DNA of 64,000 nucleotides from NCBI RefSeq assembly GCF_900110765.1, contig NZ_FOEO01000011.1, forward strand, positions 1 to 64,000, given 5' to 3'. The position numbers and the translations under genes are program-made. Source of the stretch: Pseudomonas sp. NFACC02. Lineage in GTDB: Bacteria; Pseudomonadota; Gammaproteobacteria; Pseudomonadales; Pseudomonadaceae. Below the pieces are notes generated by a model, which was given only the letters and a program-made list of their open reading frames with translations, did no database searches and was not told the origin of the DNA. Positions 8,702-17,524 of the stretch are shown here, in pieces. How positions within the stretch are numbered: the first letter of the stretch is position 1; every line of letters starts with the position of its first letter.

Positions 8702-9709
8702 ATGGAAAAAACGACTTCTTCAAGTTGGGCGATGGGGATCGTCAAGTCCCTGGAAATGGATGGGCTGGACTGCAAGGCGTTGTTCAAGGAGCTGGGGTTG
8801 GTGTATGCCGACCTGGAAAATCCCGACGCCCGCTTTCCGCAGGACTCCATGACCCGCCTCTGGCAACGCGCCGTCGAGCTGTCCGGCAATCCGGCGGTTG
8901 GCCTGAACATGGCCCGGGTGGTTCGGCCTGCGTCGTTCAGCGTCGCCGGTTATGCCTTGATGTCCAGCCGTACCCTCAAAGAAGGATTCGACCGGCTGGT
9001 GCGTTATCAGCGAATCATCGCCGACAGTGCCGACCTGAGTTTTCGCCTTCTCCCTGAAGGCTATGCGCTGATTCTCACGGTGCATGGCGATCTTCTGCCG
9101 CCCACACGACAAAGCGCGGAGGCTTCACTGGCCTTTGCGCTGGCGTTCTGTGGCTGGCTCACCGGCCGTCCACTTCATCCGCGCCATGTACTGATTCAGG
9201 GTGACCAACCCAAGAACGTCGAACCCTATAAAAAGTTCTTCCATGCGCCGCTGACGTTCAATGCGCCTTACGACGCGCTGGTGTTTGACCGTGCGGATAT
9301 GGAAGCGCCGCTGCCCACCGCCGATGAGGCGATGGCCAGGCTGCATGATCGCTTTGCCGGGGAGTTTCTTGCCCGGTTCGCGAGCAACCGCGTCACGCAT
9401 CAGGCTCGCCAGGTGTTGTGCCGTCTTCTGCCGCAAGGCGAACCCAAGCGCGAAGCCGTCGCCCGGAGCCTGCATCTGTCGCAGCGCACCTTGCAGCGAC
9501 GGTTGCAGGAGGAAGGCACCAGTTTTCAGACCCTGCTCGACGACACCCGTCGCGAACTCGCCGAGCAATACCTGGCGCAGCCGCAAATGACACTGCTGGA
9601 AATCGCCTATCTGCTGGGCTTCGCCGACCCCAGCAACTTTTTCCGCGCGTTCCGCCGCTGGTTCGATGAAACGCCGGGGGAATATCGCGTGCGTAAGGCG
9701 ATCGAGTAG
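8702..9709 (+). CDS. AraC-family regulator with arabinose-binding-like N-domain
   Basis: A 335-residue regulator of the OruR/ArgR-like subgroup. It has a long N-terminal ligand-type domain (about 1-215, with RFPQDSMTRLWQRAVELSGNP and VAGYALMSSRTLKEG). Two AraC helix-turn-helix units follow (AVARSLHLSQRTLQRRLQEEG and LLEIAYLLGFADPSNFFRAF). The start at 8702 (MEKTTSSSW) was preferred; upstream ATGs in frame at 8624 and 8630 would add an unconserved-looking extension. No neighbour suggests a target. Confidence 0.88.
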   Translation: MEKTTSSSWAMGIVKSLEMDGLDCKALFKELGLVYADLENPDARFPQDSMTRLWQRAVELSGNPAVGLNMARVVRPASFSVAGYALMSSRTLKEGFDRLVRYQRIIADSADLSFRLLPEGYALILTVHGDLLPPTRQSAEASLAFALAFCGWLTGRPLHPRHVLIQGDQPKNVEPYKKFFHAPLTFNAPYDALVFDRADMEAPLPTADEAMARLHDRFAGEFLARFASNRVTHQARQVLCRLLPQGEPKREAVARSLHLSQRTLQRRLQEEGTSFQTLLDDTRRELAEQYLAQPQMTLLEIAYLLGFADPSNFFRAFRRWFDETPGEYRVRKAIE

Positions 9710-9760
9710 TCGCTGATGATTCCTACAGGGATCTGGCGGATTCTGCCGGGCTGCGTGAGA

Positions 9761-11215
9761 TCAATGCCGCCAGAACGCCGGAATGCACAGCACCAGCACG
9801 GTGATGATTTCCAGGCGACCCAGCAGCATGCCGACCGACAAAATCCACTTGGCCGCATCCGGCAACGTCGAAAAGTTACCGGCAGGTCCGATGGTTTCAC
9901 CGAGCCCCGGGCCAACGCCCGATACCGTACTGGCGGCGCCGGTCAACGCTGTCATCCAGTCCAGGCCCAGCAGCGACAGCAGCAAGGCGATCAGGCAGAT
10001 GGTGATGGTGAAGAAGAACGAGAAGGTCAGAATCGACCGCACGATTTCATCGTCCAGCCGATGGCCGTTGTACTTCTGCTTGATGACGGCGCGCGGATGA
10101 ATGAGTTGATGCAGGTTGGCCTTGAGCAGAATGTAGGCGACCTGAAAGCGAAACACCTTCACGCCTCCGGCCGTCGAGCCGGAGCATCCGCCTATGAAGC
10201 CCAGATAAAAGAAGAACATCAGCGCGAAGTTGCCCCACAGGCTGTAGTCCCCGAGCGCAAAACCCGTGGTGGTCAGCACCGATGTGACGTTCAGCGCGAC
10301 GTGCCGAAGCGCGTCGTACCACGGCAGGTCCGTGGTCGCCCAGTACCAGGCGGTCATCACCAGCCAGGTCACCAGCAGCAGACCGATGAACCCCCGAACC
10401 TGTTCATCCTTGAGCAGCGCTTTGCGATGTCCCCTCAGGGTGGCGACGTACAGGGTGAACGGCAGGCTGCCAAGGATCATCACCACAATCGCCACCCAAT
10501 GCACCGCCGGTTGCCGCCATTTGGCGAGCGACTGATCAGACGTGGAAAAGCCGCCGGTGGATATCGCCGACATTGCATGGTTGATCGCGTCGAACAGGCT
10601 CATGCCCGCCCACCAGAACGCCAGACTGCCCAGCACGGTGATGCCGACATACACCAGCACGATAAATTTGGCCACCATGTGCGAGCGCGGCATGACTTTT
10701 TCCGAACGGTCGGAGGACTCAGTCTGGAAGAGCCGCATCCCGCCGATACGCAGCAGCGGCAGAATCGCCACCGCCATCGCGATGAAGCCGATCCCTCCAA
10801 GCCAATGCAGCAGCGAGCGCCAGATCAGAATGCCCGGTGACATGCTGTCCAGGCCGCTGAGCACCGTAGAACCCGTGGCCGTGATCCCGGACATGCTTTC
10901 GAAGAAAGAGTCGGTATAGCTGATGTGCTGCGTGAGCAAGAACGGCAGTGCCGCGAATACGCACACCACCACCCAGCTGCTGACGGTCAACAGGTACATG
11001 TCGCGCGGACGCAGATGAACGTGCTCGGGACGGCCCTGGCCAACCAGCGCCAGCCCGGCGACAAGCGTGATCATGCTCGACCAGAGGAATGACGGCATGT
11101 CGCCAGTTCGGTCGAAGATCATCAACGTGACCATGGGCACGACCATGGCGATGGCCAGGGTGATGAGGAAGATGCCGATAATGAAACCGATGATGCGAAG
11201 AGTCGGCAACGCCAT
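9761..11215 (-). CDS. trkH: TrkH-type potassium uptake channel
   Basis: A 484-residue integral membrane protein of the Trk/Ktr/HKT superfamily with four M1-P-M2 repeats. The four pore loops can be read as SGITATGSTVLSG, MSAISTGGFSTS, TSVLTTTGFALG and STVSGVGPGLG, each with the filter glycine. With TrkA on the cytoplasmic face it imports K+. The TrkA gene is not in the window. Pseudomonads often have two copies (TrkH/TrkI) and this alone cannot tell which one it is. The gene is divergent from the nitroreductase gene, with 173 bp between. Confidence 0.93.
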   Translation of the reverse strand: MALPTLRIIGFIIGIFLITLAIAMVVPMVTLMIFDRTGDMPSFLWSSMITLVAGLALVGQGRPEHVHLRPRDMYLLTVSSWVVVCVFAALPFLLTQHISYTDSFFESMSGITATGSTVLSGLDSMSPGILIWRSLLHWLGGIGFIAMAVAILPLLRIGGMRLFQTESSDRSEKVMPRSHMVAKFIVLVYVGITVLGSLAFWWAGMSLFDAINHAMSAISTGGFSTSDQSLAKWRQPAVHWVAIVVMILGSLPFTLYVATLRGHRKALLKDEQVRGFIGLLLVTWLVMTAWYWATTDLPWYDALRHVALNVTSVLTTTGFALGDYSLWGNFALMFFFYLGFIGGCSGSTAGGVKVFRFQVAYILLKANLHQLIHPRAVIKQKYNGHRLDDEIVRSILTFSFFFTITICLIALLLSLLGLDWMTALTGAASTVSGVGPGLGETIGPAGNFSTLPDAAKWILSVGMLLGRLEIITVLVLCIPAFWRH

Positions 11216-11388
11216 GCAGTCGCTCTGATCAGGTGGTGGAAAAGGCGCACATTCTACCCGCAGGTCTGGGCAAGTAAACCGAGTCCGGCCGCAGGGGTCA
11301 TGTAAGTAAATACGTCTGTCATTCGTTATTGAAGTTCAAGAACGCATTGGCAGCACTACAATGCCCCATCATTTAAGGAGACGATTCA

Positions 11389-11949
11389 ATGGAAGCGCTC
11401 GACGTATTACTCAATCGCGTGTCCGTTCCCCGGCTGGTCGAGCCAGCCCCGGATGCTGCCCAGCGTGAAATCCTGTTCAGCGCGGCCTTGCGTGCGCCCG
11501 ATCATGGGCAGCTACGGCCTTACCGTTTTCTCACCGTGGAAGGCGATGCGCGCAACCGCATGGGCGAGCTGTTGGCAGAGGCGCTGGTCGAGAGCGGCGG
11601 CGGTGCGGATGAGAAAGCGCTGGAAAAAGCCCGTTCAGGCCCACTGCGCGCTCCGCTGGTCGTTGTGGTGATCGCCCGTTTGCAGGACCACTTCAAGGTG
11701 CCGAAGAAGGAGCAAGCCATCACCGCAGGTTGCGCCGCTCATGGCGTGCTGCTGGCGGCGTATGCATTGGGTATTGGGGCGGTCTGGCGCACAGGCGATT
11801 TGTCTTATTCCCCACACGTCGCGAAAGGGTTGGGCCTGGCGCCGGATGAAGAGGTCGTTGCCTTTCTGTATCTGGGCACGCCTCTGAATCCGCCTCGCGA
11901 AGCGCCGAAGCTGGAGGTCGCGGAGTTCGTCAGCGCGTGGCAGGGTTAA
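11389..11949 (+). CDS. YdjA-like nitroreductase family flavoprotein
   Basis: A 186-residue, single-domain FMN/NAD(P)H reductase-like protein. The N-terminus has the YdjA pattern LLNRVSVPRLVEPAPD, then AALRAPDHGQLRPYRFL for FMN contacts, and near the C-terminus ALGIGAVWRTGDLSY and VVAFLYLGTPLNPP. Small nitroreductases of this type act as dimers; physiological substrates are unclear. A ribosome site (AAGGAG) lies 10 nt before the ATG. Confidence 0.88.
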   Translation: MEALDVLLNRVSVPRLVEPAPDAAQREILFSAALRAPDHGQLRPYRFLTVEGDARNRMGELLAEALVESGGGADEKALEKARSGPLRAPLVVVVIARLQDHFKVPKKEQAITAGCAAHGVLLAAYALGIGAVWRTGDLSYSPHVAKGLGLAPDEEVVAFLYLGTPLNPPREAPKLEVAEFVSAWQG

Positions 11950-12035
11950 CCCATAGCGCAGACCTTTTAGGCGTCGGTTCGCCGTGGCTGTGAGCGGGCG
12001 GATGCGTTGTGTCAGTCAGCATTGCGCGTGAAGAC

Positions 12036-12212
12036 AGGTTGCATTCGCCAGCAAGCCGGCTCCCACAGTATCTGCGTCGTTCTCAAGCCCGGAGCCTGTA
12101 GGAGACGTCCGAGGTTACGAGGGTATGGGCCGCACTTCGGACGAATGCGGTGTGTCAGTCACCGTTGAGGGTGCTGACCTGAAGCATTCGCGAGCAAGCT
12201 AACTCCCACAGG
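12036..12212. repeat. REP arm plus chimeric REPIN in the 303-bp gap after the nitroreductase
   Basis: A single REP arm of the GCCGGCTTGCTGGCGA type lies inverted at about 12041-12067. It is followed by an element (12095-12212) whose right arm is an ordinary REP (GCATTCGCGAGCAAGCT) but whose left half is a different sequence, GTAGGAGACGTCCGAGGTTA and beyond. That left half recurs at 27520-27552 and 27655-27708. No gene is seen in this gap. Confidence 0.7.
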
Positions 12213-12252
12213 TCTGCGGTCTGGATGCAGGTCCGCGCGTCAACCCGGACCC

Positions 12253-13596
12253 TCATTCAGCAGGTACCGGGCCCATGTCGCACGGAACGACGATGCTGGC
12301 GATGAATCCGCCTTGCGGATGATTCTCCAGCACCAGGCTGCCACCGTGCTTTTCCGCCGCCCGTTTGGCGATGGCCAGGCCCAGGCCGTAACCCGGTGCC
12401 GTCTGGTTCGGTGCGCGGTAGAAGGGTTCGCCCAGTTGAGCCAAGTGCTCCGCGCTGACGCCGGGACCGTGATCGCGCACACTGATGAACAGCATGGCGT
12501 CCTCCTTGCGCGCACTCAGCTCGATGGGTTGCCCTGCCGGGTTGAACCGCAGCGCATTGCGCAGCAGGTTGTCCAGCGCGCGCTCGAGCACGTTCGGCCA
12601 GCCCTGCAACTGAACGCCTGGCTGAGCGTCAACACTGACGGTCTGGTCAGTGCTGCTCATTTCGGTTTCAGCCTTCAAGTGATGCAACAGCCCAGGCAGG
12701 TCGACGGGCGTCGCATCGCCCATGTCTGCGTCCAGGCGCGCGAGCGCCAGAATTTCACTGATCAGCTCTTCCAGGCGATCACATTCGCGGGTCAGGCGCG
12801 GCCACAGTTTTTCCCGCTCGGCAGGCTCCGCGCGTTCGGCCAGTGCCAGGGCGACACGCAACCGTGCCAACGGGGACCGCAGTTCATGGGACACGTCACG
12901 CAGCAACTGACGCTGACTGCCGATCAGGCTCTGCAGGCGAGCGCCCATGCGGTTGAAGTCGTTGGCCAGCACGCCGAACTCATCGCGACGGTTGGCGAGT
13001 TGCGCCAGACTGTTTTGCTGATAGGTGGTCTGCCCCAGATCGTGGACGGCACCTCGTAGACGACTCAGCGGCCGGGTGATCGACAGGGTGACGAACAGGC
13101 TGAACAATGTCAGCACGACCAGTGCGATGCCCAATGCACTCAGGGGCCAGAGCAGGCTTTCGCGGTGCCAGGCATTCAGTTCCGGGTGTGGAATCCGGTA
13201 GATCAGCAGATAGGTTTCGTTGGTTTTGGGGCTGGTGTATTCGGAGGTCAGGCGACGCCAGGGCAGCGGGCGTTCATCGTCTTTTTGCTGGCGCGCTTCA
13301 AACGCGGCAGCGCGAGGCGGAAAGGTGCCGGGAATCACGGCCTCTCCACTGTCGTTCAACACCTGCACGTCAATGTGGTATTTACGCTTGAGATTCTGCA
13401 GAAACGCCTGCGCCGGACCTTCGCCCTGTTCCTCATACAGCTGTGTCCACTTTTCCGGCAGCTTGTGCAAGCCGGGGTGACGACTGAGTATCCAGGCATC
13501 CTGATTGAGCATGTGCCCCAGCAGGATCGACAGACCCGCCACCAACGCGATCGCGAGCCAGAAGCTTGCCAGGATTCGCCAGAACAGTGACCGCAC
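12253..13596 (-). CDS. cpxA: CpxA-type sensor histidine kinase
   Basis: A 447-residue membrane histidine kinase. A transmembrane helix at about 8-28 is followed by a periplasmic sensor domain (about 30-148), a second helix (about 150-170) and HAMP. Phosphoacceptor His237 lies in DVSHELRSPLARLRVAL. The catalytic domain has the N box LDNLLRNALRFNP, the G1 box DHGPGV and a GYGLGLAIA G2 box. It pairs with the response regulator at 14414-15091. The order cpxR-cpxP-cpxA matches what I recall for P. aeruginosa. An intrinsic terminator separates it from cpxP, so expression of the kinase may be lower than that of the periplasmic protein. Confidence 0.87.
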   Translation of the reverse strand: MRSLFWRILASFWLAIALVAGLSILLGHMLNQDAWILSRHPGLHKLPEKWTQLYEEQGEGPAQAFLQNLKRKYHIDVQVLNDSGEAVIPGTFPPRAAAFEARQQKDDERPLPWRRLTSEYTSPKTNETYLLIYRIPHPELNAWHRESLLWPLSALGIALVVLTLFSLFVTLSITRPLSRLRGAVHDLGQTTYQQNSLAQLANRRDEFGVLANDFNRMGARLQSLIGSQRQLLRDVSHELRSPLARLRVALALAERAEPAEREKLWPRLTRECDRLEELISEILALARLDADMGDATPVDLPGLLHHLKAETEMSSTDQTVSVDAQPGVQLQGWPNVLERALDNLLRNALRFNPAGQPIELSARKEDAMLFISVRDHGPGVSAEHLAQLGEPFYRAPNQTAPGYGLGLAIAKRAAEKHGGSLVLENHPQGGFIASIVVPCDMGPVPAE

Positions 13597-13623
13597 GTGA
13601 AGTCCTCAATCAACCCCTTAATG

Positions 13624-13660
13624 ACAAAAGCCCGACACGCCGGGGAGAGCGTGTCGGGTT
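13624..13660 (-). terminator. Intrinsic terminator between cpxP and cpxA
   Basis: A 10-bp perfect stem, CCCGACACGC (13631-13640) with GCGTGTCGGG (13649-13658), is followed on the minus strand by a TTTTG run. It lies downstream of cpxP and 28 nt before the cpxA start codon. Confidence 0.75.
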
Positions 13661-13701
13661 GGGGGAGTGTACTGCCGCGCCAGCAGCCTGCTACCGGATT
13701 T

Positions 13702-14145
13702 TTACTGGGTTTTCTGCGCCTTTTGCGCTTTCCAGGCTTCGAACTCGGCACGGTCCGCGCGACGTTGCGCCTGATCCTTCTGGATCTGGTCGAAGGTTTT
13801 CTGCTGATCAGGTGTCAGCAACGCGCGGATGTCAGACTGGGTTTTTGCATGCCTGGCCGCCAATTCGTCCTGCATGGCCTTCTGATCGGCTGGCGACAGC
13901 TTGGCCAGGTACTTCTGGGTGATCTCGGAGCGGCCGTGCCATTGTTCGCCCATCAGTTTGCCGACTTGCTGACGCTGTTCCGGGGTCAGATTCAATTTGT
14001 CGTACGGGCCTTTACGGTGGTGCATGCCAGGGCCGTCGAAGCCAGGACCGCCTGGGCCACCCATCGGGCCGCCTTCCGGTGGCATCGCCATCGCAACGGT
14101 CGGCAGAGCAGCCGCGAACATCAAAGCCATCAAAGTCTTGCGCAT
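13702..14145 (-). CDS. cpxP: CpxP/Spy-family periplasmic LTxxQ protein
   Basis: A 147-residue secreted protein. A signal peptide (MRKTLMALMFAAALPTVAMA) is followed by a Gly/Pro/His/Met-rich segment with possible metal affinity, then helical repeats with the hallmark LTPEQ (in NLTPEQRQQ) and a second LTPDQ. CpxP/Spy proteins are periplasmic chaperones, and CpxP represses its cognate CpxA until misfolded protein titrates it. It lies between the regulator and kinase genes, all on the minus strand. The tail is Lys/Gln/Arg-rich. Confidence 0.85.
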   Translation of the reverse strand: MRKTLMALMFAAALPTVAMAMPPEGGPMGGPGGPGFDGPGMHHRKGPYDKLNLTPEQRQQVGKLMGEQWHGRSEITQKYLAKLSPADQKAMQDELAARHAKTQSDIRALLTPDQQKTFDQIQKDQAQRRADRAEFEAWKAQKAQKTQ

Positions 14146-14228
14146 GGTGTATCTCCTTGTCTCGAATCCGGCTTTGTGCCGGTTGAGGCCAGTGTAGGGA
14201 GATCAAGGTCAAGCGAGGTCAGGGGTGG

Positions 14229-14244
14229 GTAAAGCTTGGGTAAA
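14229..14244 (-). promoter_or_regulatory. CpxR-box-like repeat upstream of cpxP
   Basis: Two tandem GTAAA words (14229-14233 and 14240-14244) are separated by 6 bp; as read toward cpxP they are TTTAC repeats. The known CpxR box is GTAAA, about five or six bases, GTAAA. The site ends 84 nt upstream of the cpxP start codon, suitable for activation by CpxR. Confidence 0.6.
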
Positions 14245-14288
14245 GAGGTTTTGTCATGAGGCTGACGGATCAATGTGAGGCCGGCTAC

Positions 14289-14379
14289 CTGTAGGAGCGC
14301 GCTTGCCCGCGATTGCGATCCGTCAGGTATCACGATGTGCCTGACACACTGCTTTCGCGAACAAGCTCATTCCTACAGG
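14289..14379. repeat. REPIN
   Basis: The left arm GTAGGAGCGCGCTTGCCCGC and an inverted, more diverged right arm (TTCGCGAACAAGCTCATTCC) flank about 45 bp. It lies between cpxR and cpxP. Confidence 0.8.
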
Positions 14380-14413
14380 GTTTGTGTCATGCCCGGATGG
14401 CGGGACAGTAGCC

Positions 14414-15091
14414 TCACACCGCGTAGTAGTAACCCCGGCTGCGCAACGCGACGATGCGCGGGCGTCCGTCCGCGTGCGGGCCGATTTTCTTGCGCAGGTT
14501 GCTGACGTGCATGTCCAGGCTACGGTCGTAGAGCGTGAGCTTGCGACCCAGTGCCAGTTGCGCGAGTTCCTGCTTCTCCAGCGGTTCACCGGGTTGGCCG
14601 AGGAGCGCTTCGAGCAGGCGGGCCTCGGAGACGGTCAGGGTGAATTCCTGATCATCGATGGTCACCACGCCTCGGGCCGGACTGAAGCACAGGTCACCCA
14701 GTTCGATCTGGCTGGAGACGGCAGCGGGATGACTGCGGCGCAGGACCGCCCGCAGGCGTGCCGTCAACTCGCGAGGGTCGCAGGGTTTGGCAAGGTAATC
14801 GTCAGCGCCCAGTTCCAGACCCAGAATGCGGTCCAGCGGCTCGCCGCGTGCCGAAAGCATCAACACGGGAAGGTCGGGGTGATCCGTGCGTAATTGCTTG
14901 AGCAGCTCCAGGCCGCTGCCATCGGGCAGCATGACGTCCAGCACCACGGCGGCGGGAGCACTGTCGGCGAGCGCCTTGCGTGCGCTCTGGCCATCGTGAC
15001 ACGCCCGTACCTGAAAGCCTTCCTGGCTCAACCAACTGCTCAGGAGCTCACACAGCTCCTGGTCGTCATCAATAAGTAACAGCTCGCTCAT
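14414..15091 (-). CDS. cpxR: OmpR/CpxR-type response regulator
   Basis: A 225-residue regulator. Its receiver domain has acidic residues D8-D10, phosphoacceptor Asp52 (VVLDVMLPDGSG) and Lys102 (DDYLAKP). It is followed by an OmpR-type winged helix with SEARLLEALL, SLDMHVSNLRKKIG and RIVALRSRGYYY. CpxR activates envelope-stress genes, and in P. aeruginosa also efflux operons. It starts 7 nt after the stop of the coiled-coil membrane gene at 15099 and probably shares its transcript. Confidence 0.9.
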   Translation of the reverse strand: MSELLLIDDDQELCELLSSWLSQEGFQVRACHDGQSARKALADSAPAAVVLDVMLPDGSGLELLKQLRTDHPDLPVLMLSARGEPLDRILGLELGADDYLAKPCDPRELTARLRAVLRRSHPAAVSSQIELGDLCFSPARGVVTIDDQEFTLTVSEARLLEALLGQPGEPLEKQELAQLALGRKLTLYDRSLDMHVSNLRKKIGPHADGRPRIVALRSRGYYYAV

Positions 15092-15098
15092 GACTCAC

Positions 15099-15518
15099 TC
15101 AATTTAGCCATTGCCGACGCCGTCTACGCCAGCCGCTGGCAAAGATACCGCACAGCAGGGCCACCATTGCAACGCCGCCCCCCGTGACGAACCATTGTTG
15201 TTGCTCGGTCAGTACGCGCGCAGGCATGACCGACTGTGCTTCTTTGAGCTGCAGTTTAAGCCTTTGGTTCTCCTGACGCAGGCGTCCGAGCTGAATACTT
15301 TCGCGTTCAGTGTCGGCATTTTGCAATTGGCGGGTCAACGCCTCGCGTTGCCTCTCGCTTTCAGCCAGACGCTGGCGAAGGTCGTCCAACTGGCTGGTAG
15401 CGCCGGGCATCGGCAACGCGTGGCCGACGGTATCGGTCGTTTGTTCGGCCTGGACATCGAGACTCATTGCCGAAACGGCCAGCGCGGCCGCCAGCAGACA
15501 CCACGGACGTGGACGCAT
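15099..15518 (-). CDS. Secreted/anchored coiled-coil protein (TIGR04211-like C-terminus)
   Basis: A 139-residue protein from the ATG at 15518. A signal peptide (PWCLLAAALAVSAMSLDVQA) is followed by a long coiled coil (about 45-95, QLDDLRQRLAESERQREALT), then one transmembrane helix (WFVTGGGVAMVALLCGIFASG) and a basic cytoplasmic tail RRRRRQW. The layout matches the second half of SH3-and-anchor (YgiM-like) proteins, but no SH3 domain is present. It lies just upstream of cpxR, so a role in the envelope-stress module is plausible but unproven. Confidence 0.7.
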   Translation of the reverse strand: MRPRPWCLLAAALAVSAMSLDVQAEQTTDTVGHALPMPGATSQLDDLRQRLAESERQREALTRQLQNADTERESIQLGRLRQENQRLKLQLKEAQSVMPARVLTEQQQWFVTGGGVAMVALLCGIFASGWRRRRRQWLN

Positions 15519-15633
15519 CTGAACTCCTGACTTTTCCTGCGGCACCGGAAAGCGCGCCTGCTTTATTGGGTATCTGGCAGGGTATCGGCAGCAGCATGCG
15601 AATAATGAGCAGTCAGAAGGGCAGTGTTGCGAA

Positions 15634-15657
15634 CCCGGCCTCCTGAGGAGGCCGGGT
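15634..15657 (-). terminator. Strong GC hairpin downstream of yciI
   Basis: CCCGGCCTCC and GGAGGCCGGG form a 10-bp stem with a 3-nt loop, 19 nt past the yciI stop. There is no T-run, so it may act as a processing or weak termination signal. Confidence 0.5.
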
Positions 15658-15675
15658 GAACCATCGGGAGGACGG

Positions 15676-15975
15676 TTAGGGCAGGACTTGTTTGAAAGGC
15701 TTGACCACCACGTGGTCATAGACGCCTGCCTTGACGTAAGGATCGGCGTCGGCCCAGGCTTGCGCCGCGGCCAGGGAGTCGAACTCGGCGACGATCAGGC
15801 TGCCGGTGAACCCTGCAGTGCCTGGATCATTGCTGTCGACCGCCGGGTTGGGCCCGGCAAGCACGATGCGGCCTTCGGCTTTCAATGCGTTCAGGCGCTC
15901 CAGGTGCGCAGGGCGCGCTTCCAGGCGTTTCTCCAGCGAGTTGGCGACGTCCGTTGCTACGATTGCGTAGAGCAT
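15676..15975 (-). CDS. yciI: YciI-family protein
   Basis: A 99-residue protein starting [31 protein letters not shown]. It has the family His (ARPAHLERL) and the Asp region (NPAVDSND) in the pocket, followed by the ferredoxin-like half ending [14 protein letters not shown]. The fold resembles muconolactone isomerase; the biochemical role is uncertain. It begins 1 nt after the yciB stop codon, so the two are cotranscribed. Confidence 0.9.
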   Translation of the reverse strand: MLYAIVATDVANSLEKRLEARPAHLERLNALKAEGRIVLAGPNPAVDSNDPGTAGFTGSLIVAEFDSLAAAQAWADADPYVKAGVYDHVVVKPFKQVLP

Positions 15976-15976
15976 T

Positions 15977-16585
15977 TCAGTCCTCTGTCTTTTTTGTTGA
16001 TGGCTGGGTCGATGCGTCGGCATCGTGGATGTGACGGGCCAGGAAAATGCCTTGGCCGATCAGGAAGATCAGGGTCATGCCCAGGCTGCCGAAGACTTTG
16101 AAGTCAACCCAGAAGTCCTGGTATGTGAATGCCACGTACAGGTTGGCGGCACCGCAGAACAGGAAGAACACGATCCAGGCGATGTTCAGCTTGACCCAGA
16201 TCGGCTGAGGCAACGTCAGTGCGTGCCCCATGATGCGCTGGATCAGCAGGCGATCGCCGATGAAATGGCTGCCGGCGAAGATCAGCGCAAATAGCCAGTT
16301 GACCACCGGGGCTTTCCATTTGAGGAACGTTTCGCTGTGGAACGCCAGCGTCAGGCTCCCGAACACCAGGCAGGCGATCAACGTCAGCCACTGGCTTTTT
16401 TCAAGTGTGCCCTGCCGGATATAAAGGATGCCGTAGACCACGATGGAACTGGCGATCAACATCGCGGTGGCGCTGAAAATCCCGCCTACCATGAAGGTGT
16501 GCCCCAGAATGTCGACGGCCTGAGGACTGATTTTGTAGACGATGAAAAACAGGATTAGCGGGATGAAGTCGATGAATTGTTTCAC
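15977..16585 (-). CDS. yciB: Inner-membrane septation protein YciB/IspZ
   Basis: A 202-residue multi-spanning inner-membrane protein. I chose the GTG at 16585, giving [19 protein letters not shown], the usual family N-terminus; the open frame upstream to 16624 is unlike the family. About five hydrophobic helices are seen, with the conserved [16 protein letters not shown] and [16 protein letters not shown]. YciB is linked to cell-envelope synthesis and division. It is divergent from the PHP-domain gene. Confidence 0.9.
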   Translation of the reverse strand: MKQFIDFIPLILFFIVYKISPQAVDILGHTFMVGGIFSATAMLIASSIVVYGILYIRQGTLEKSQWLTLIACLVFGSLTLAFHSETFLKWKAPVVNWLFALIFAGSHFIGDRLLIQRIMGHALTLPQPIWVKLNIAWIVFFLFCGAANLYVAFTYQDFWVDFKVFGSLGMTLIFLIGQGIFLARHIHDADASTQPSTKKTED

Positions 16586-16650
16586 AGTAAGAGCCAGAAG
16601 CTGGATGTGACGGCATAATAACAAACATCAATGACTGCGAAAGCGCCCCT

Positions 16651-17511
16651 ATGAATGTCGATCTGCACTGCCACAGTACCGCCTCCGATGGTGCGCTTGC
16701 GCCCGCGGCACTTGTCGCGCGTGCTTACGAGAACGGCGTTCGGGTGCTGGCGCTGACCGACCACGACACCATCGAAGGCCTTGACGAGGCCCGCGCGGCG
16801 GCGGTTGCGCTGGATATGCAACTGGTCAATGGCATCGAGCTGTCATGCACCTGGGGCGGTGCCACCATTCATATTCTGGGGTATGGCTTCGATGTCGATG
16901 CCCGGCCGTTGCTCGACGCCATTGAGCAATTGCACACCGGGCGCTGGTTGCGCGCTGAAGAAATTAGTCGCAAATTGGCGATGAAAGGTATGCCCGGCGC
17001 GCTGGAAGGCGCTCGCGCGGTCCAGCAGGCACTCGGCGACAGCGGCAATGCACCGGCGCGGCCGCACTTCGCGGACTTTCTTGTCAATGAAGGTTTCGTA
17101 AAAGACCGCGCCGAGGCGTTCCGGAAATGGCTCGGCGCAGGCAAGCTTGGCGACGTCAAGCAGCACTGGCCAACGCTGGAGGATACCGTCGCTACGCTAC
17201 GGGCCGCAGGCGCCTGGATCAGCCTGGCGCACCCATGGCATTACGACTTCACCCGCAGCAAACGCCGCAAGCTGGTCGCCGACTTCATTCAGGCCGGCGG
17301 CCATGCAATGGAGGTGGTCAATGGCCTGCAGCCTGCCGATCAGGTCGGCAGCCTTGCCATTCTGGCCCGTGAATTCGGTCTGCTGGTCAGCGCCGGCAGT
17401 GATTTCCATGCGCCTGGCGCCTGGTCCGAAATTGGTGTCTATCGCCCGTTGCCTGAGGATCTGCCGCCACTTTGGGGGCGATTCAAACATGACCAGCCTA
17501 CTGCCGTCTGA
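16651..17511 (+). CDS. rnm: PHP-domain RNase AM / nucleoside bisphosphatase (YciV)
   Basis: A 286-residue PHP phosphoesterase. Metal-binding blocks are DLHCHSTASDG, LTDHDTIEGL, GIELSC, then ARPHFADFLV, LAHPWHYD and SAGSDFHAPG. The E. coli homologue (YciV/RNase AM) is reported as a 5'-3' exoribonuclease trimming 5' ends of rRNA and hydrolysing 3',5'-nucleoside bisphosphates. The 3' end overlaps the possible upstream ATG (17489) of yciO. Confidence 0.9.
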   Translation: MNVDLHCHSTASDGALAPAALVARAYENGVRVLALTDHDTIEGLDEARAAAVALDMQLVNGIELSCTWGGATIHILGYGFDVDARPLLDAIEQLHTGRWLRAEEISRKLAMKGMPGALEGARAVQQALGDSGNAPARPHFADFLVNEGFVKDRAEAFRKWLGAGKLGDVKQHWPTLEDTVATLRAAGAWISLAHPWHYDFTRSKRRKLVADFIQAGGHAMEVVNGLQPADQVGSLAILAREFGLLVSAGSDFHAPGAWSEIGVYRPLPEDLPPLWGRFKHDQPTAV

Positions 17512-17524
17512 ACAGGAAGATACC

